Assembly (NCBI GenBank): GCA_025060505.1
Contig: JANXBU010000002.1
Coordinates: 62,001-126,000 of the forward strand
DNA: 64,000 nt
Direction of reading: 5' to 3'
Source: Candidatus Calescibacterium sp.
GTDB lineage: Bacteria > Calescibacteriota > Calescibacteriia > Calescibacteriales > Calescibacteriaceae
In this document: piece after piece, positions 45,492 through 53,521 of the stretch
How the letters are laid out: each line of letters opens with the position of its first letter
How positions within the stretch are numbered: the stretch's first letter is position 1
Translations under genes and position numbers: made by a program
Notes under the pieces: model-generated
What the model saw: only the letters and a program-made list of their open reading frames with translations
Databases searched by the model: none
What the model was told of the DNA's origin: nothing

Positions 45492-45929
45492 TCAAACAAA
45501 AAAATCAAGAATTTCTAAGTCTCCGAAAGCGGTTTTTCTGTCAATTAAAACCACTTTTGCTTCATCAATAGTAAGAAAAACAAAGAGTATATTTCTACCT
45601 AATTCTTCATCCAAGAAAGTAGATTTTACTGGATATTTTGGTTTACCGAAAATAGAGAGAGAAAGAAAATTTTTTTGAATTTGAAGTTCTATCCAGCTCG
45701 TTTTACTTACTAAGTCAAATATAACTTTTAGCTTTTGAGGAACTATTCCCTTAATAAAATCTTTTGTTTCATCTTTGCTGAGGAATTGCGAAAAAAATAA
45801 ATCTTTTAGATTCATAGGTACTTTCTTAAAAATTCCATCAAGATCTCTTATATAAACGGCAGATATTTTTATTTTGTCTGTTTGAGGTAATTTTTTTTCT
45901 AATCCGGAACGAACTTCCTTGATATTCAT
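45492..45929 (-). CDS. Conserved-looking protein of unknown function, downstream of barrel gene
   Basis: A 145-residue product with no assignable domain. It begins MNIKEVRSGLEKKLPQTDKI, contains mixed charged and aromatic segments, and ends FGDLEILDFFV. A hydrophobic strand pair at ~103-140 (GRNILFVFLTIDEAKVVLID) suggests an alpha/beta fold. The frame opens at 46019, overlapping the upstream barrel gene; the ATG at 45927-45929 lies 13 bases after that gene stops and is preferred. Probably in one transcript with the barrel gene. Confidence 0.55.
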   Translation of the reverse strand: MNIKEVRSGLEKKLPQTDKIKISAVYIRDLDGIFKKVPMNLKDLFFSQFLSKDETKDFIKGIVPQKLKVIFDLVSKTSWIELQIQKNFLSLSIFGKPKYPVKSTFLDEELGRNILFVFLTIDEAKVVLIDRKTAFGDLEILDFFV

Positions 45930-45942
45930 AAAAATCAGAATA

Positions 45943-47523
45943 TCAGAAGTTCCATGTGAATCTGAACTGAGTTTTGAACGTGTTTTTAGCTCCAGATGGT
46001 ACAGCAGATCGCAGAGCATTTCCTAAAATAAGATATCCGAGCTGAATTCCAAATTCCAGACTTTCTGTACCAACCCTCATACCAAAGTCAAGTTCCACAC
46101 CAGAAAGTCCCTTTTTAGCTTCTCTTCCAAAAAATTGCTGTCCAGACCTCGGATCAACTAAGAAAATATGGTTTGAGAAAGCAAAAAGAGTTGAAATGTA
46201 AGCTCCGATTGATTCAAATGGGAAGAGTCCAATTGTCGGCATGAAATAGTAAGAACCGAAAACACCACCTTTTGAATAGAAGAAGTCTGCACCACCAACA
46301 GAAAGCTCCTCAACATCTCTGACTACATTTGCTGTATGCCTTGCAAGAACATCTTCATACAGAATAAAACCAATATTGAAATCTGGATTCATTGGTATAG
46401 ATTTTATATCTTTGTCGTTCGGGTTATCGTCTCCACTTGAATAACCGGCATCAAAAATGATACGAATGAGTCCGGTTTCCCATTTTACTCTACTTGCAAT
46501 GTTCCATGCAAAAACACTATATCTTGTGAAGTTCTGAAATACAGGAATATAATCTACATTTCCAGTGAATATTCCTCCTTCGATTTCAAATGTAAAATCA
46601 TAAGAAGGAGTCCAGTTTATATATGGGAGAAAATAGTAAAGTTCCGTCTTCTGCGATCTTTGGGCATTGGTATAAAGTTCAAGAGAAATTCTTGATGTTC
46701 TAAATCTTGGAACAATAAAATAATCTGCAAGACCGTCATCCGATAGTTCAGAAACAAGAATATCAATACCTATATCGAAATCAAAACTATCACTTATTTT
46801 GGTTGTAATAGCAATTCTATCTTTTGTTGTTCCCAGATGGGCATCGTCCCACAGGTTTTTGAAACCATTTCCATCATTCAGATAAGCTCCGAGACCAAAA
46901 TTAACAGGCTGCCTCCCAATCTTCAATTTGACGGGAAAAGTCAAAATAGAGTCAACCTCCCCCCATAATCTCTTTACTGCTACAACTCTTGAAATACCAT
47001 CACACTTTGAAATATTCTTTCCATAGTTGAAAGTATCACATATGAGTTCCCCTGATGTAGAAAAGCCCCTTGCACCTTCACCCCAAACAATGTCATCAAG
47101 AATGTCTATTTGCGACAAAACTCTTATAGATGGAGAAAGATTTACAGATGGATCCAATCTGAGCCTTGACTGAAAGAAGTCCGGTCTAATGTATCTCACA
47201 TTTTTTCCATCGGGCAAAGGTAGTCCGGAGTAAAGGAATACCCTTGCTCTGTAATATCCTTTCATAGAGAGTAGCTCTACCTTTTCTTCCTCCTCAGCAA
47301 AGCTATATGGTAAAGATGGTTCTTCCTGCTCTCTCTCCTGTTCTCCAAGCTGTTGAATTATGGTTTCTATATCTTCTTGTTCTTCTTCCTCCTCCTCTGA
47401 ATCATCTTCTTTTTCTTCTTGCTTCTGGGCTTGCTGGCTGTTTGACTGTGAAAGCTCATACGGATAACTACCGTTTTCTGCATTTAAAAACGCAATGGCT
47501 GTCAAGACGAGAAATACTTGCAC
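45943..47523 (-). CDS. Outer-membrane beta-barrel protein (TIGR04551-like)
   Basis: A 526-residue porin-like protein. The signal region is short (VFLVLTAIAFLNA) and followed by an acidic, Gln-rich linker (about 20-75). The rest is a series of amphipathic strands with Gly-Asp turns, ending in RFTWNF with a terminal Phe, as expected for barrel assembly. The pattern resembles the myxobacterial TIGR04551 family. The start is a GTG (47523) supported by AAAGGAGGTT at 47531-47540, 7 bases upstream. It may be a porin or structural protein; substrate unknown. Confidence 0.7.
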   Translation of the reverse strand: MQVFLVLTAIAFLNAENGSYPYELSQSNSQQAQKQEEKEDDSEEEEEEQEDIETIIQQLGEQEREQEEPSLPYSFAEEEEKVELLSMKGYYRARVFLYSGLPLPDGKNVRYIRPDFFQSRLRLDPSVNLSPSIRVLSQIDILDDIVWGEGARGFSTSGELICDTFNYGKNISKCDGISRVVAVKRLWGEVDSILTFPVKLKIGRQPVNFGLGAYLNDGNGFKNLWDDAHLGTTKDRIAITTKISDSFDFDIGIDILVSELSDDGLADYFIVPRFRTSRISLELYTNAQRSQKTELYYFLPYINWTPSYDFTFEIEGGIFTGNVDYIPVFQNFTRYSVFAWNIASRVKWETGLIRIIFDAGYSSGDDNPNDKDIKSIPMNPDFNIGFILYEDVLARHTANVVRDVEELSVGGADFFYSKGGVFGSYYFMPTIGLFPFESIGAYISTLFAFSNHIFLVDPRSGQQFFGREAKKGLSGVELDFGMRVGTESLEFGIQLGYLILGNALRSAVPSGAKNTFKTQFRFTWNF

Positions 47524-47530
47524 TTTTTCT

Positions 47531-47540
47531 AACCTCCTTT
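47531..47540 (-). promoter_or_regulatory. Shine-Dalgarno deciding the GTG start of the barrel gene
   Basis: The minus strand reads AAAGGAGGTT, 7 bases before the GTG at 47523, which confirms that non-ATG start. Confidence 0.8.
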
Positions 47541-47680
47541 TTATACTATTTTAAAAACTGATATTTGTTTTTTTACCTTTCGTTCAAATTTCTGAAATTT
47601 ATATGAATATTTGTCAAAGTTCAAAGCTCATTTATTTTACTTTTTTATTATTTTCTACATAATTTTTATTTTTGGTATAT

Positions 47681-48523
47681 ATGAGGTTTCTCAGAAAATT
47701 CAGATGGATTTTATACATAATAGTTGTAATTCTAGTTTTGAGGGGAATAGCTTCATTTTTCAAAGATAGTGAAGAAGGAAAGGAATCTATATATATTATG
47801 AACCTGAGAGATACCATAGTTTTTTCAGAACCCTTCGTCAGAGAATTACGTAGTTTGGAAAAAAGAGAAAGTATAAAAGCTGTTGTAATACGAATAAATT
47901 CTCCGGGAGGAGCAATAGGGGCTTCACAAGAGATATTTCAAGAAATAGAAAAATTCAAAGAAAAAACGAAAAAGAAAATCATATGTTCAATAGAGAATGT
48001 CGGAGCCTCCGGAGCGTATTACGTATCATTGTCTTGCGATAAAGTAATAGCCCTACCCGGTTCAATAGTTGGTTCAATTGGAGTTATATCAATATTTTTT
48101 ACAGCCGATGAGCTACTTGATAAAGCTAAGATAAAACCTTTCATCGTCAAATCTGGTAGCTTCAAAGATACAGGAACTCCGTTTCGTAAACCAACAGAAA
48201 GCGACATAAAATACTTACAGAGCGTAGTGGATGAACTTTTTGAACAATTCAAACAAGATGTGATAACAAAAAGACCCAATCTTTCAGCAAAAATTGATGA
48301 AATAGCAGATGGAAGAATATTTTCAGGGCGCGAAGCTCAAAAACTTGGTCTTATTGACTACATAGGAACATTCTCAGACGCTATAACAATTGCAAAGGAA
48401 TTAGCCGGTATCAAAACAGAGCCTAAAATAATATGGCAACAGAAAAGAAAAATAGATTTACTTGAAGAAATACTCGGAATAAAAGAGATAATCTCAAAAA
48501 TACTAACACCAATCTTTATGTGA
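47681..48523 (+). CDS. sppA: Signal peptide peptidase SppA (S49 family)
   Basis: Membrane-anchored serine peptidase that degrades cleaved signal peptides. The 280-residue length fits short, single-domain SppA. An N-terminal anchor helix (about 8-28) is followed by the conserved INSPGGAIGASQEI. The catalytic Ser is S110 in GASGAYY, and the Lys is K162 in SGSFKDTGTPFRKPT. The C-terminal GRIFSGREAQKLGLID is typical. A TTG at 47672 is possible but the ATG at 47681 is preferred. The next gene overlaps its stop. Confidence 0.92.
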   Translation: MRFLRKFRWILYIIVVILVLRGIASFFKDSEEGKESIYIMNLRDTIVFSEPFVRELRSLEKRESIKAVVIRINSPGGAIGASQEIFQEIEKFKEKTKKKIICSIENVGASGAYYVSLSCDKVIALPGSIVGSIGVISIFFTADELLDKAKIKPFIVKSGSFKDTGTPFRKPTESDIKYLQSVVDELFEQFKQDVITKRPNLSAKIDEIADGRIFSGREAQKLGLIDYIGTFSDAITIAKELAGIKTEPKIIWQQKRKIDLLEEILGIKEIISKILTPIFM

Positions 48524-49044
48524 TCCCAAAGATGAAATTCATTATTGAAATAAATAGTTCCGGGAGAGATAGTTTAAAACTCGGAATAAATCTACTTCGC
48601 AACAGGAACATTTTTTTATATAAAGCAAACATATATGATGTGCTTATACCACAGATTCCCAAATATAAAATAGGTGAAAAACGAAATGGAAAAATAGGAG
48701 AGAAATTACAAAAAAGAAAACACAAAGCAAAAAAGATCGAAGGAGAAAAAATAAAAGAGAAGATCTATGATTTATCAGAAGAAGCTGAACTTATCATCAA
48801 CGCTTTACAAAAATCAATTTCAGTTTTTAGCTATGAATTTATTGAGTTTGAAATTCCTTACAAAATTTTAGATGAACCGGATTTGTTTCCTGTTTTTGCT
48901 TTTGCTTTCTCAATTCCAAATGTAAATCTGAACATCTCAGATGCTTTTAGCGTAAAAATTTTCTTCAAAGTAAAGTTGATTCAGACCATAAAAGTTATAT
49001 TACTATTCCTGAGAACAAAGTTTCTGAGGAGACAACTGATGTGA
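48520..49044 (+). CDS. Unknown basic protein coupled to sppA
   Basis: A product of up to 174 residues whose first codon (GTG at 48520) overlaps the sppA stop as GTGA; an ATG at 48532 is an alternative. A Lys-rich stretch (about 52-77) is followed by KIYDLSEEAELIINALQ and a C-terminal hydrophobic/basic end (VILLFLRTKFLRRQ). I do not recognise a family, although the tail slightly resembles DUF2953-type proteins. Translational overlap suggests a functional link to SppA. Confidence 0.5.
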   Translation: MIPKMKFIIEINSSGRDSLKLGINLLRNRNIFLYKANIYDVLIPQIPKYKIGEKRNGKIGEKLQKRKHKAKKIEGEKIKEKIYDLSEEAELIINALQKSISVFSYEFIEFEIPYKILDEPDLFPVFAFAFSIPNVNLNISDAFSVKIFFKVKLIQTIKVILLFLRTKFLRRQLM

Positions 49045-49054
49045 CCACCAAAAA

Positions 49055-50215
49055 TTACATAGTTTTATTTATTGCAATGTAATCTTCTGTTATATCTGTA
49101 ATCAGCATTGAATATTTTCCGTTTTGCTTTAATCCAACATCTATTTGGATATTGTATTTTTGGTCTTTCATTATTTCAGCAGCATTCTTCAAATTTTCAG
49201 TAATTATCTTCGAGTTTTTTATAACTTCGATCCTTTTGCTTCCATCCCATCTTGAAACCCAAGCTCTTATTTTCCCTATTTTTTCACCAGAAGAACCTAT
49301 TGCAGAAAGAACTCTTCCAAAGTCTGGCGAACTACCAGATATTGAAGAACGAAAAAGAAAAGAAAAAGATATATAAGAGCAGATATTTTTAGCTGATCTG
49401 TCACTCTGTGCTTTTAGAACAGATATTCTTACAACATGCCTTACCCCTTCACCATCTTCTGCAATATAAAATGCAAGATCACCCAGAACTTTTTGTAATC
49501 CTTCTTTCAAAAGCTTTTCTGGAAATTTTCTTTTGTTTTCAAAGATAAAAACACATGAGTCGTTTGTGCTTTGAGATGAATCTATGTTTATAGAACCTAT
49601 GGTTTTCTGGAGAATTTCATAAGCATTTCTCTCGAATCCTTTCGGAAGATATGCATTTGTTATAACAAAAGATAAAGTTGTAGCATGCGAAAAGTTAGGA
49701 AAAATCATACCAGCTCCCTTTGCAACTCCCAAGATATAAAGTCCGTTCTTCTCAAATTTTGAAACCTTCGGTTTTGTATCTGTTGTCAAAATGGCTTCCG
49801 AAAAATCTGAAACATCATCGTGAAGACTTTCAATGGATTTGTAGGAGTTTTGAAGAACTTTTTCTACATCAAGACCTACTCCTATTTTTCCTGTTGAGAG
49901 CAATACTATCTGATCAGGTTTTATGGTTTTTGAGAAGAATTTGGTAAGGTCTTGGGAAAATTTTTTAACAAGTGTCTGTATATCCTTTTCAACTCCAAAA
50001 TATCTGCAAAGAGCATTTCCTGACAATACATATACTGCCTTTATTTTATTATTTGGTCTTCCACCTATAATTTTCTGAGCTCTTTCTATAGCTTCGCTCT
50101 TTATTCTGTTTGATGTAAAAAATCCAAAAACAGTGGAGCCATCGTCAGGTAGAATCAACCCGAGATCTTTTTTGTCTTTTTTTATTCCGCAGGATATTCC
50201 GGAAAATTTGGCCAT
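49055..50215 (-). CDS. argJ: ArgJ-like glutamate N-acetyltransferase, divergent
   Basis: Bifunctional ornithine acetyltransferase / N-acetylglutamate synthase of arginine biosynthesis. The 386-residue precursor normally self-cleaves before a Thr; here the site reads SHATTLSFVITNA (T179), and GVAKGAGMIFPN precedes it as in the family. Other conserved parts are TTDTKPK and STNDSCVF. The GNANACTG-like segment of the alpha chain reads SGNALCRYFG, and the C-terminal region ends DYIAINKTM. The gene follows uL5 by 4 bases at the end of the ribosomal operon, an unusual place. Activity is probable but should be treated with care because of the substituted motif. Confidence 0.75.
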   Translation of the reverse strand: MAKFSGISCGIKKDKKDLGLILPDDGSTVFGFFTSNRIKSEAIERAQKIIGGRPNNKIKAVYVLSGNALCRYFGVEKDIQTLVKKFSQDLTKFFSKTIKPDQIVLLSTGKIGVGLDVEKVLQNSYKSIESLHDDVSDFSEAILTTDTKPKVSKFEKNGLYILGVAKGAGMIFPNFSHATTLSFVITNAYLPKGFERNAYEILQKTIGSINIDSSQSTNDSCVFIFENKRKFPEKLLKEGLQKVLGDLAFYIAEDGEGVRHVVRISVLKAQSDRSAKNICSYISFSFLFRSSISGSSPDFGRVLSAIGSSGEKIGKIRAWVSRWDGSKRIEVIKNSKIITENLKNAAEIMKDQKYNIQIDVGLKQNGKYSMLITDITEDYIAINKTM

Positions 50216-50219
50216 ATAA

Positions 50220-50789
50220 TCAGTCTCTGAAAGGCATTCCCATCAGTTTCAAAAGTTGTTTTGCTTCCTCGTCAGTTTTTGCAGTAGTAACTATTGTTAC
50301 AGTCATTCCTTTTATGTACTTTATTTTGGTGTATGGAACCTCTGGAAATATCGTATGTTCCCTTATACCTATGGAGTAATTGCCTCTACCATCGAAGCCT
50401 TTTGAATAAAATCCTTTGAAATCTTTAGCTCTTGGCATAGCAACATTTATGAGTCTATCGAAAAAATCATACATCATATTTCTTCTCAGGGTGACAGCAA
50501 TTCCTATATTATCGCCTTTCTTCAGATGAAAAGCTGCTATAGATTTTCTTGCTTTTCTGAAAACAGGTTTTTGACCAGTTATAAGAGCGAGATCTTGCAT
50601 AGCTTCTTCTATGTATTTCTGATCATCTTTCCATTTCCCAATACCCATATTCACAACTATTTTATAAAGTCTTGGAACCTGCAAAGGATTTTTATACTTG
50701 AAGATCTCCATCATCTTTGGCACAACGAATTCAAAGTAGCGTCTCTTCAATCTCGGTATATATCTTTGTTGTTGTTCAACTGCTTGCAT
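50220..50789 (-). CDS. rplE: Large ribosomal subunit protein uL5
   Basis: 5S-rRNA-binding protein, 189 residues with a slightly extended N-terminus. Clear family blocks: NPLQVPRLYKIVVNMGIGKW, GQKPVFRKARKSIAAFHLKK, IAVTLRRNMMYDFFDRLINV and GRGNYSIGIREHTIFPEV. The ATG has AAAGGAGGT upstream. It is the last ribosomal gene before argJ; uS14, which normally follows, is absent. Confidence 0.97.
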   Translation of the reverse strand: MQAVEQQQRYIPRLKRRYFEFVVPKMMEIFKYKNPLQVPRLYKIVVNMGIGKWKDDQKYIEEAMQDLALITGQKPVFRKARKSIAAFHLKKGDNIGIAVTLRRNMMYDFFDRLINVAMPRAKDFKGFYSKGFDGRGNYSIGIREHTIFPEVPYTKIKYIKGMTVTIVTTAKTDEEAKQLLKLMGMPFRD

Positions 50790-50802
50790 ACTGCAACCTC
50801 CT

Positions 50803-51126
50803 TTAATATGAAGATTCTATGAAGTTTTTACATTTTTTACAATATCTAAACTTTCTTCCGTCTTCCGATATTTTTGCACCAACACGTGTTGCTTTTCCAC
50901 ATCTCGGACAAACCAGCATGAGTTTAGAAAGATGAATTTTTCCAAAGACCTCAACTACTCCAGCTTGTGGATTCCTAGGCGTTGGTCTGACATGTTTTTT
51001 TACAACATTCACACCCTCAACAACTGCTCTCATCTCTCTTGGAAAAACTTTGAGAACGCGCCCTTTTTTACCCTTATCTTTTCCAGATATAACAAAAACT
51101 TCATCCCCTGTTCTTATCCTGATCAT
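50803..51126 (-). CDS. rplX: Large ribosomal subunit protein uL24
   Basis: Assembly-initiating protein of 107 residues. The KOW motif GDEVFVISGKDKGKKGRVLK is near the N-terminus. The C-terminal part carries two CxxC pairs (VCPRCGK and YCKKC), a zinc-ribbon form seen in some uL24. Located between uL14 and uL5, in the usual spc order. Confidence 0.95.
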   Translation of the reverse strand: MIRIRTGDEVFVISGKDKGKKGRVLKVFPREMRAVVEGVNVVKKHVRPTPRNPQAGVVEVFGKIHLSKLMLVCPRCGKATRVGAKISEDGRKFRYCKKCKNFIESSY

Positions 51127-51141
51127 ATCAATTCACCTCAC

Positions 51142-51510
51142 TTATACTATTTCTGGTGCAAGAGATGCGATTTTTGAAAAACCCTTTTCTCTTATCTCTC
51201 TTGGAACGGGACCGAAAACACGGGTTCCCTCAGGTTCTCCTTTATCGTTTATCAGGACCACGGAGTTCCTATCAAACCTTATGTATGTTCCGTCTTTTCT
51301 TCTGTATTCTTTTGCAGTTCTTATAACCAAAGCTCTTTTCACATCTCCTTTTGAGATTTTAGCTTTTGGGATTGCGTCTTTAACAGCAACCACTATAATA
51401 TCTCCTATGTAGGCATATCGTCTTGAATTCCCTCCGAGAATACCTATACATTTTCCCCACTTTGCACCAGAGTTATCTGCAATTTCAACTTTTGTTTCTC
51501 TCTGTATCAT
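51142..51510 (-). CDS. rplN: Large ribosomal subunit protein uL14
   Basis: A 122-residue protein at the subunit interface. Begins [17 protein letters not shown], with the family blocks [20 protein letters not shown] and [14 protein letters not shown], and ends [15 protein letters not shown]-like. Its ATG overlaps the uS17 stop by 4 bases. Confidence 0.97.
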   Translation of the reverse strand: MIQRETKVEIADNSGAKWGKCIGILGGNSRRYAYIGDIIVVAVKDAIPKAKISKGDVKRALVIRTAKEYRRKDGTYIRFDRNSVVLINDKGEPEGTRVFGPVPREIREKGFSKIASLAPEIV

Positions 51511-51764
51511 TGCTTTGGACCCTCCTCATTCAGTATTTTTACAAGAAAAAATCTTTTCAATTTAGAAAACGGTCTTCCTTCTCTGATCACCACTTTATCT
51601 CCAACCTGAGCCCTGTTCTCCGGATCATGAACCAAGTATTTTTTTGTTCTCTTTATATACTTTTTGTATTTCGGATGTTTCACCAAAGTTTCCACCTTGA
51701 CTTTAACTGTTTTTTGCATTTTTCCTGCAGATAAAACAACTCCGAAGAATTCTTTTCTTGGCAT
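51507..51764 (-). CDS. rpsQ: Small ribosomal subunit protein uS17
   Basis: An 85-residue OB-fold protein that binds 16S rRNA. Characteristic stretch: [20 protein letters not shown], followed by [20 protein letters not shown]. Precedes uL14 as in a normal S10/spc region, but here is directly preceded by uS4. Confidence 0.95.
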   Translation of the reverse strand: MPRKEFFGVVLSAGKMQKTVKVKVETLVKHPKYKKYIKRTKKYLVHDPENRAQVGDKVVIREGRPFSKLKRFFLVKILNEEGPKQ

Positions 51765-51779
51765 CGTTACTACTCCTCC

Positions 51780-52382
51780 TTATCTTGAATAAAACTCAAT
51801 TATATAGCTTTCGTTTATTTTCAGGTCAAAATCTTGTCTTTCTGGCAGTCTTGTTATTTTTATCTTTGCATCATCAATTTTTTCTATCCAGCTCGGAAGT
51901 TTCGCGGCAGAGTTTTGAGGTAGAAGTTCCTTTTCTATTTCTACCTCATCACCAACATCAACAATATAAGATGGTATATCTGTTTTTATTCCATTGACCT
52001 TCACATGACCGTGAGATACTAAAATTCTTGCGTTTCTGCGGGAGAGAGCAAAACCTGACCTGAATACAACGTTATCTAGTCTCCTTTCAAGAAGTTCAAG
52101 AAGCTTTGTTCCAGTATTTCCCTTTGCTTTCTGAGCCATTTCAAAAAATCTTCTGAACTGCTCCTCTCTCATAAAGTAATAGTTTTTGAGTTTTTGTTTT
52201 TCAAAGAATCTTACAGCATAGTCCGATACTCTTGCAAATCTTCTTGATTTTCCGTGAACTCCCGGTGGAAAAGGTCTTTTTTCGAACGGGCACTTTTCAG
52301 TATAACACTTTTGTCCCTTGAGATAAAGTTTCATTCCATATCTTCTGCATTTCCTACATACTGAATCTGTTTTTATAGCCAT
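51780..52382 (-). CDS. rpsD: Small ribosomal subunit protein uS4 (zinc-binding form)
   Basis: Primary 16S rRNA binder and known translational regulator of the alpha operon; 200 residues. The N-terminus has four Cys (C9, C12, C26, C31), the C+ zinc form. The S4 RNA-binding domain reads LERRLDNVVFRSGFALSRRN, followed by ILVSHGHVKVNGIKTDIPSY. Starts with an ATG preceded by AAAGGAGGTAC. Confidence 0.97.
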   Translation of the reverse strand: MAIKTDSVCRKCRRYGMKLYLKGQKCYTEKCPFEKRPFPPGVHGKSRRFARVSDYAVRFFEKQKLKNYYFMREEQFRRFFEMAQKAKGNTGTKLLELLERRLDNVVFRSGFALSRRNARILVSHGHVKVNGIKTDIPSYIVDVGDEVEIEKELLPQNSAAKLPSWIEKIDDAKIKITRLPERQDFDLKINESYIIEFYSR

Positions 52383-52399
52383 AAATATGTACCTCCTTT

Positions 52400-52789
52400 T
52401 TAAACTCTTCTTCTTCCCGGAGCTCTACACCCGTTGTGAGGAACAGGCGTAGTGTCTCTGAGCAGAACTATTTTTATTCCAGCATTTTCCACAGCTCTTA
52501 TAGCTGTTTCTCTTCCTGGACCAGCTCCCTTGACAAAAATAGCGCATTTTTCCACCCCGTACGTGTCTTTTGCTTTCTTTGCAGCTGTAAAAGCAGCACG
52601 CTGAGCAGCAAATGGAGTTCCTTTCTTCGTTCCCTTATATCCAACAGCTCCAGCAGATGACCAGCACAACAAGTTCCCTTCAAGATCTGTGAAGCTAACA
52701 ATAGTGTTGTTGAATGTAGCTTTTATATGAACGATTGCATAAGGGATTTTCTTTACCTTCTTTCTTTTGTTTTTTTTCTCCTCAGCCAT
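52400..52789 (-). CDS. rpsK: Small ribosomal subunit protein uS11
   Basis: A 129-residue platform protein: [40 protein letters not shown], and the C-terminal CRAPGRRRV, which includes the conserved NGCR-type motif ([12 protein letters not shown]). Starts with a lysine-rich N-terminal tail. Follows uS13 by 6 bases. Confidence 0.97.
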   Translation of the reverse strand: MAEEKKNKRKKVKKIPYAIVHIKATFNNTIVSFTDLEGNLLCWSSAGAVGYKGTKKGTPFAAQRAAFTAAKKAKDTYGVEKCAIFVKGAGPGRETAIRAVENAGIKIVLLRDTTPVPHNGCRAPGRRRV

Positions 52790-52795
52790 AACTCC

Positions 52796-53182
52796 CTACT
52801 CTCCTTTTTTCTTCTTTTTTCTTGCTAAAATCTTGTGCTTCTTTGGCCCTTTTCTTGTTCTTGAATTTGAATGTGTCCTCTGACCCCTTACAGGGAGACC
52901 CGCAATATGTCTCATACCTCTGTAGCACTTTATATCTTTTAATCTCTGAATGTTTTCAGAAATATCTCTTCTGAGATCTCCTTCTATTCTGAGACCTAAC
53001 TTTTCTATTGCAGAATTTATCTTTGCAACCTCATCTTCTGTGAGATCCCCTATTCTCTTTGTATAGTCAATACCAACCAAAGATGCTATCTGAAAAGCCG
53101 TGTTTTTACCTATGCCAAATATATCCGAGAGCCCCGGAATTATCTTTTTGCTATCTGATATATCTTTTCCTGCAATTCTCAT
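52796..53182 (-). CDS. rpsM: Small ribosomal subunit protein uS13
   Basis: A 128-residue head protein: RIAGKDISDSKKIIPGLSDI, FGIGKNTAFQIASLVGID, and GMRHIAGLPVRGQRTHSNSR. The C-terminal tail is strongly basic (KKHKILARKKKKKGE). Preceded by AGGAGGTAAAAG before the ATG. Confidence 0.97.
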   Translation of the reverse strand: MRIAGKDISDSKKIIPGLSDIFGIGKNTAFQIASLVGIDYTKRIGDLTEDEVAKINSAIEKLGLRIEGDLRRDISENIQRLKDIKCYRGMRHIAGLPVRGQRTHSNSRTRKGPKKHKILARKKKKKGE

Positions 53183-53193
53183 TCTTTTACCTC

Positions 53194-53307
53194 CTATCCT
53201 TGCTTTTGCTTATGCTTTGGATTCGAACAAATTATATATACTCTTCTTTTTCTTCTTATAACTCTGCAGTTCAAACACCTCACCTTTACAGACGGTCTTA
53301 CCTTCAT
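53194..53307 (-). CDS. rpmJ: Large ribosomal subunit protein bL36
   Basis: A 37-residue zinc-ribbon protein read from the minus strand: ATG at 53305-53307, stop TAG at 53194-53196. Sequence starts [20 protein letters not shown], with Zn ligands C11, C14, C27 and H32 (the C+ form). It is too short for many gene finders. It begins the bL36-uS13-uS11-uS4 run, as in the normal spc/alpha junction. Confidence 0.97.
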   Translation of the reverse strand: MKVRPSVKVRCLNCRVIRRKRRVYIICSNPKHKQKQG

Positions 53308-53364
53308 AAAAGTATTTTGAATATAGTGAAAACATCTTTCAAAAAAGTTTTTTTCAATTTTTTT

Positions 53365-53407
53365 GTGCTCTGTCGCAAATACACAAAGTTCTCCGACAGA
53401 ATAGCAC
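53365..53407 (-). promoter_or_regulatory. Hairpin in the leader of the ribosomal operon
   Basis: GTGCT-C-TGTCG (53365-53375) pairs with CGACA-GAAT-AGCAC (53394-53407), a 10-bp stem with an internal bulge and ~18-base loop, 58-100 bases before the bL36 ATG. No T-run follows on the minus strand, so it is not a terminator for this operon. It could be an autoregulatory site for an operon protein such as uS4; this is an inference. Confidence 0.35.
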
Positions 53408-53521
53408 GCGCCTAAAAACTATTCCAATATATCTTCTCAGCAAAGCAATTTTACGAATAAATAAATCGGCTTTGAATGTTATTCCGGAGAGCTTCTAAAT
53501 TCTGAAACAAAACATTTATCT

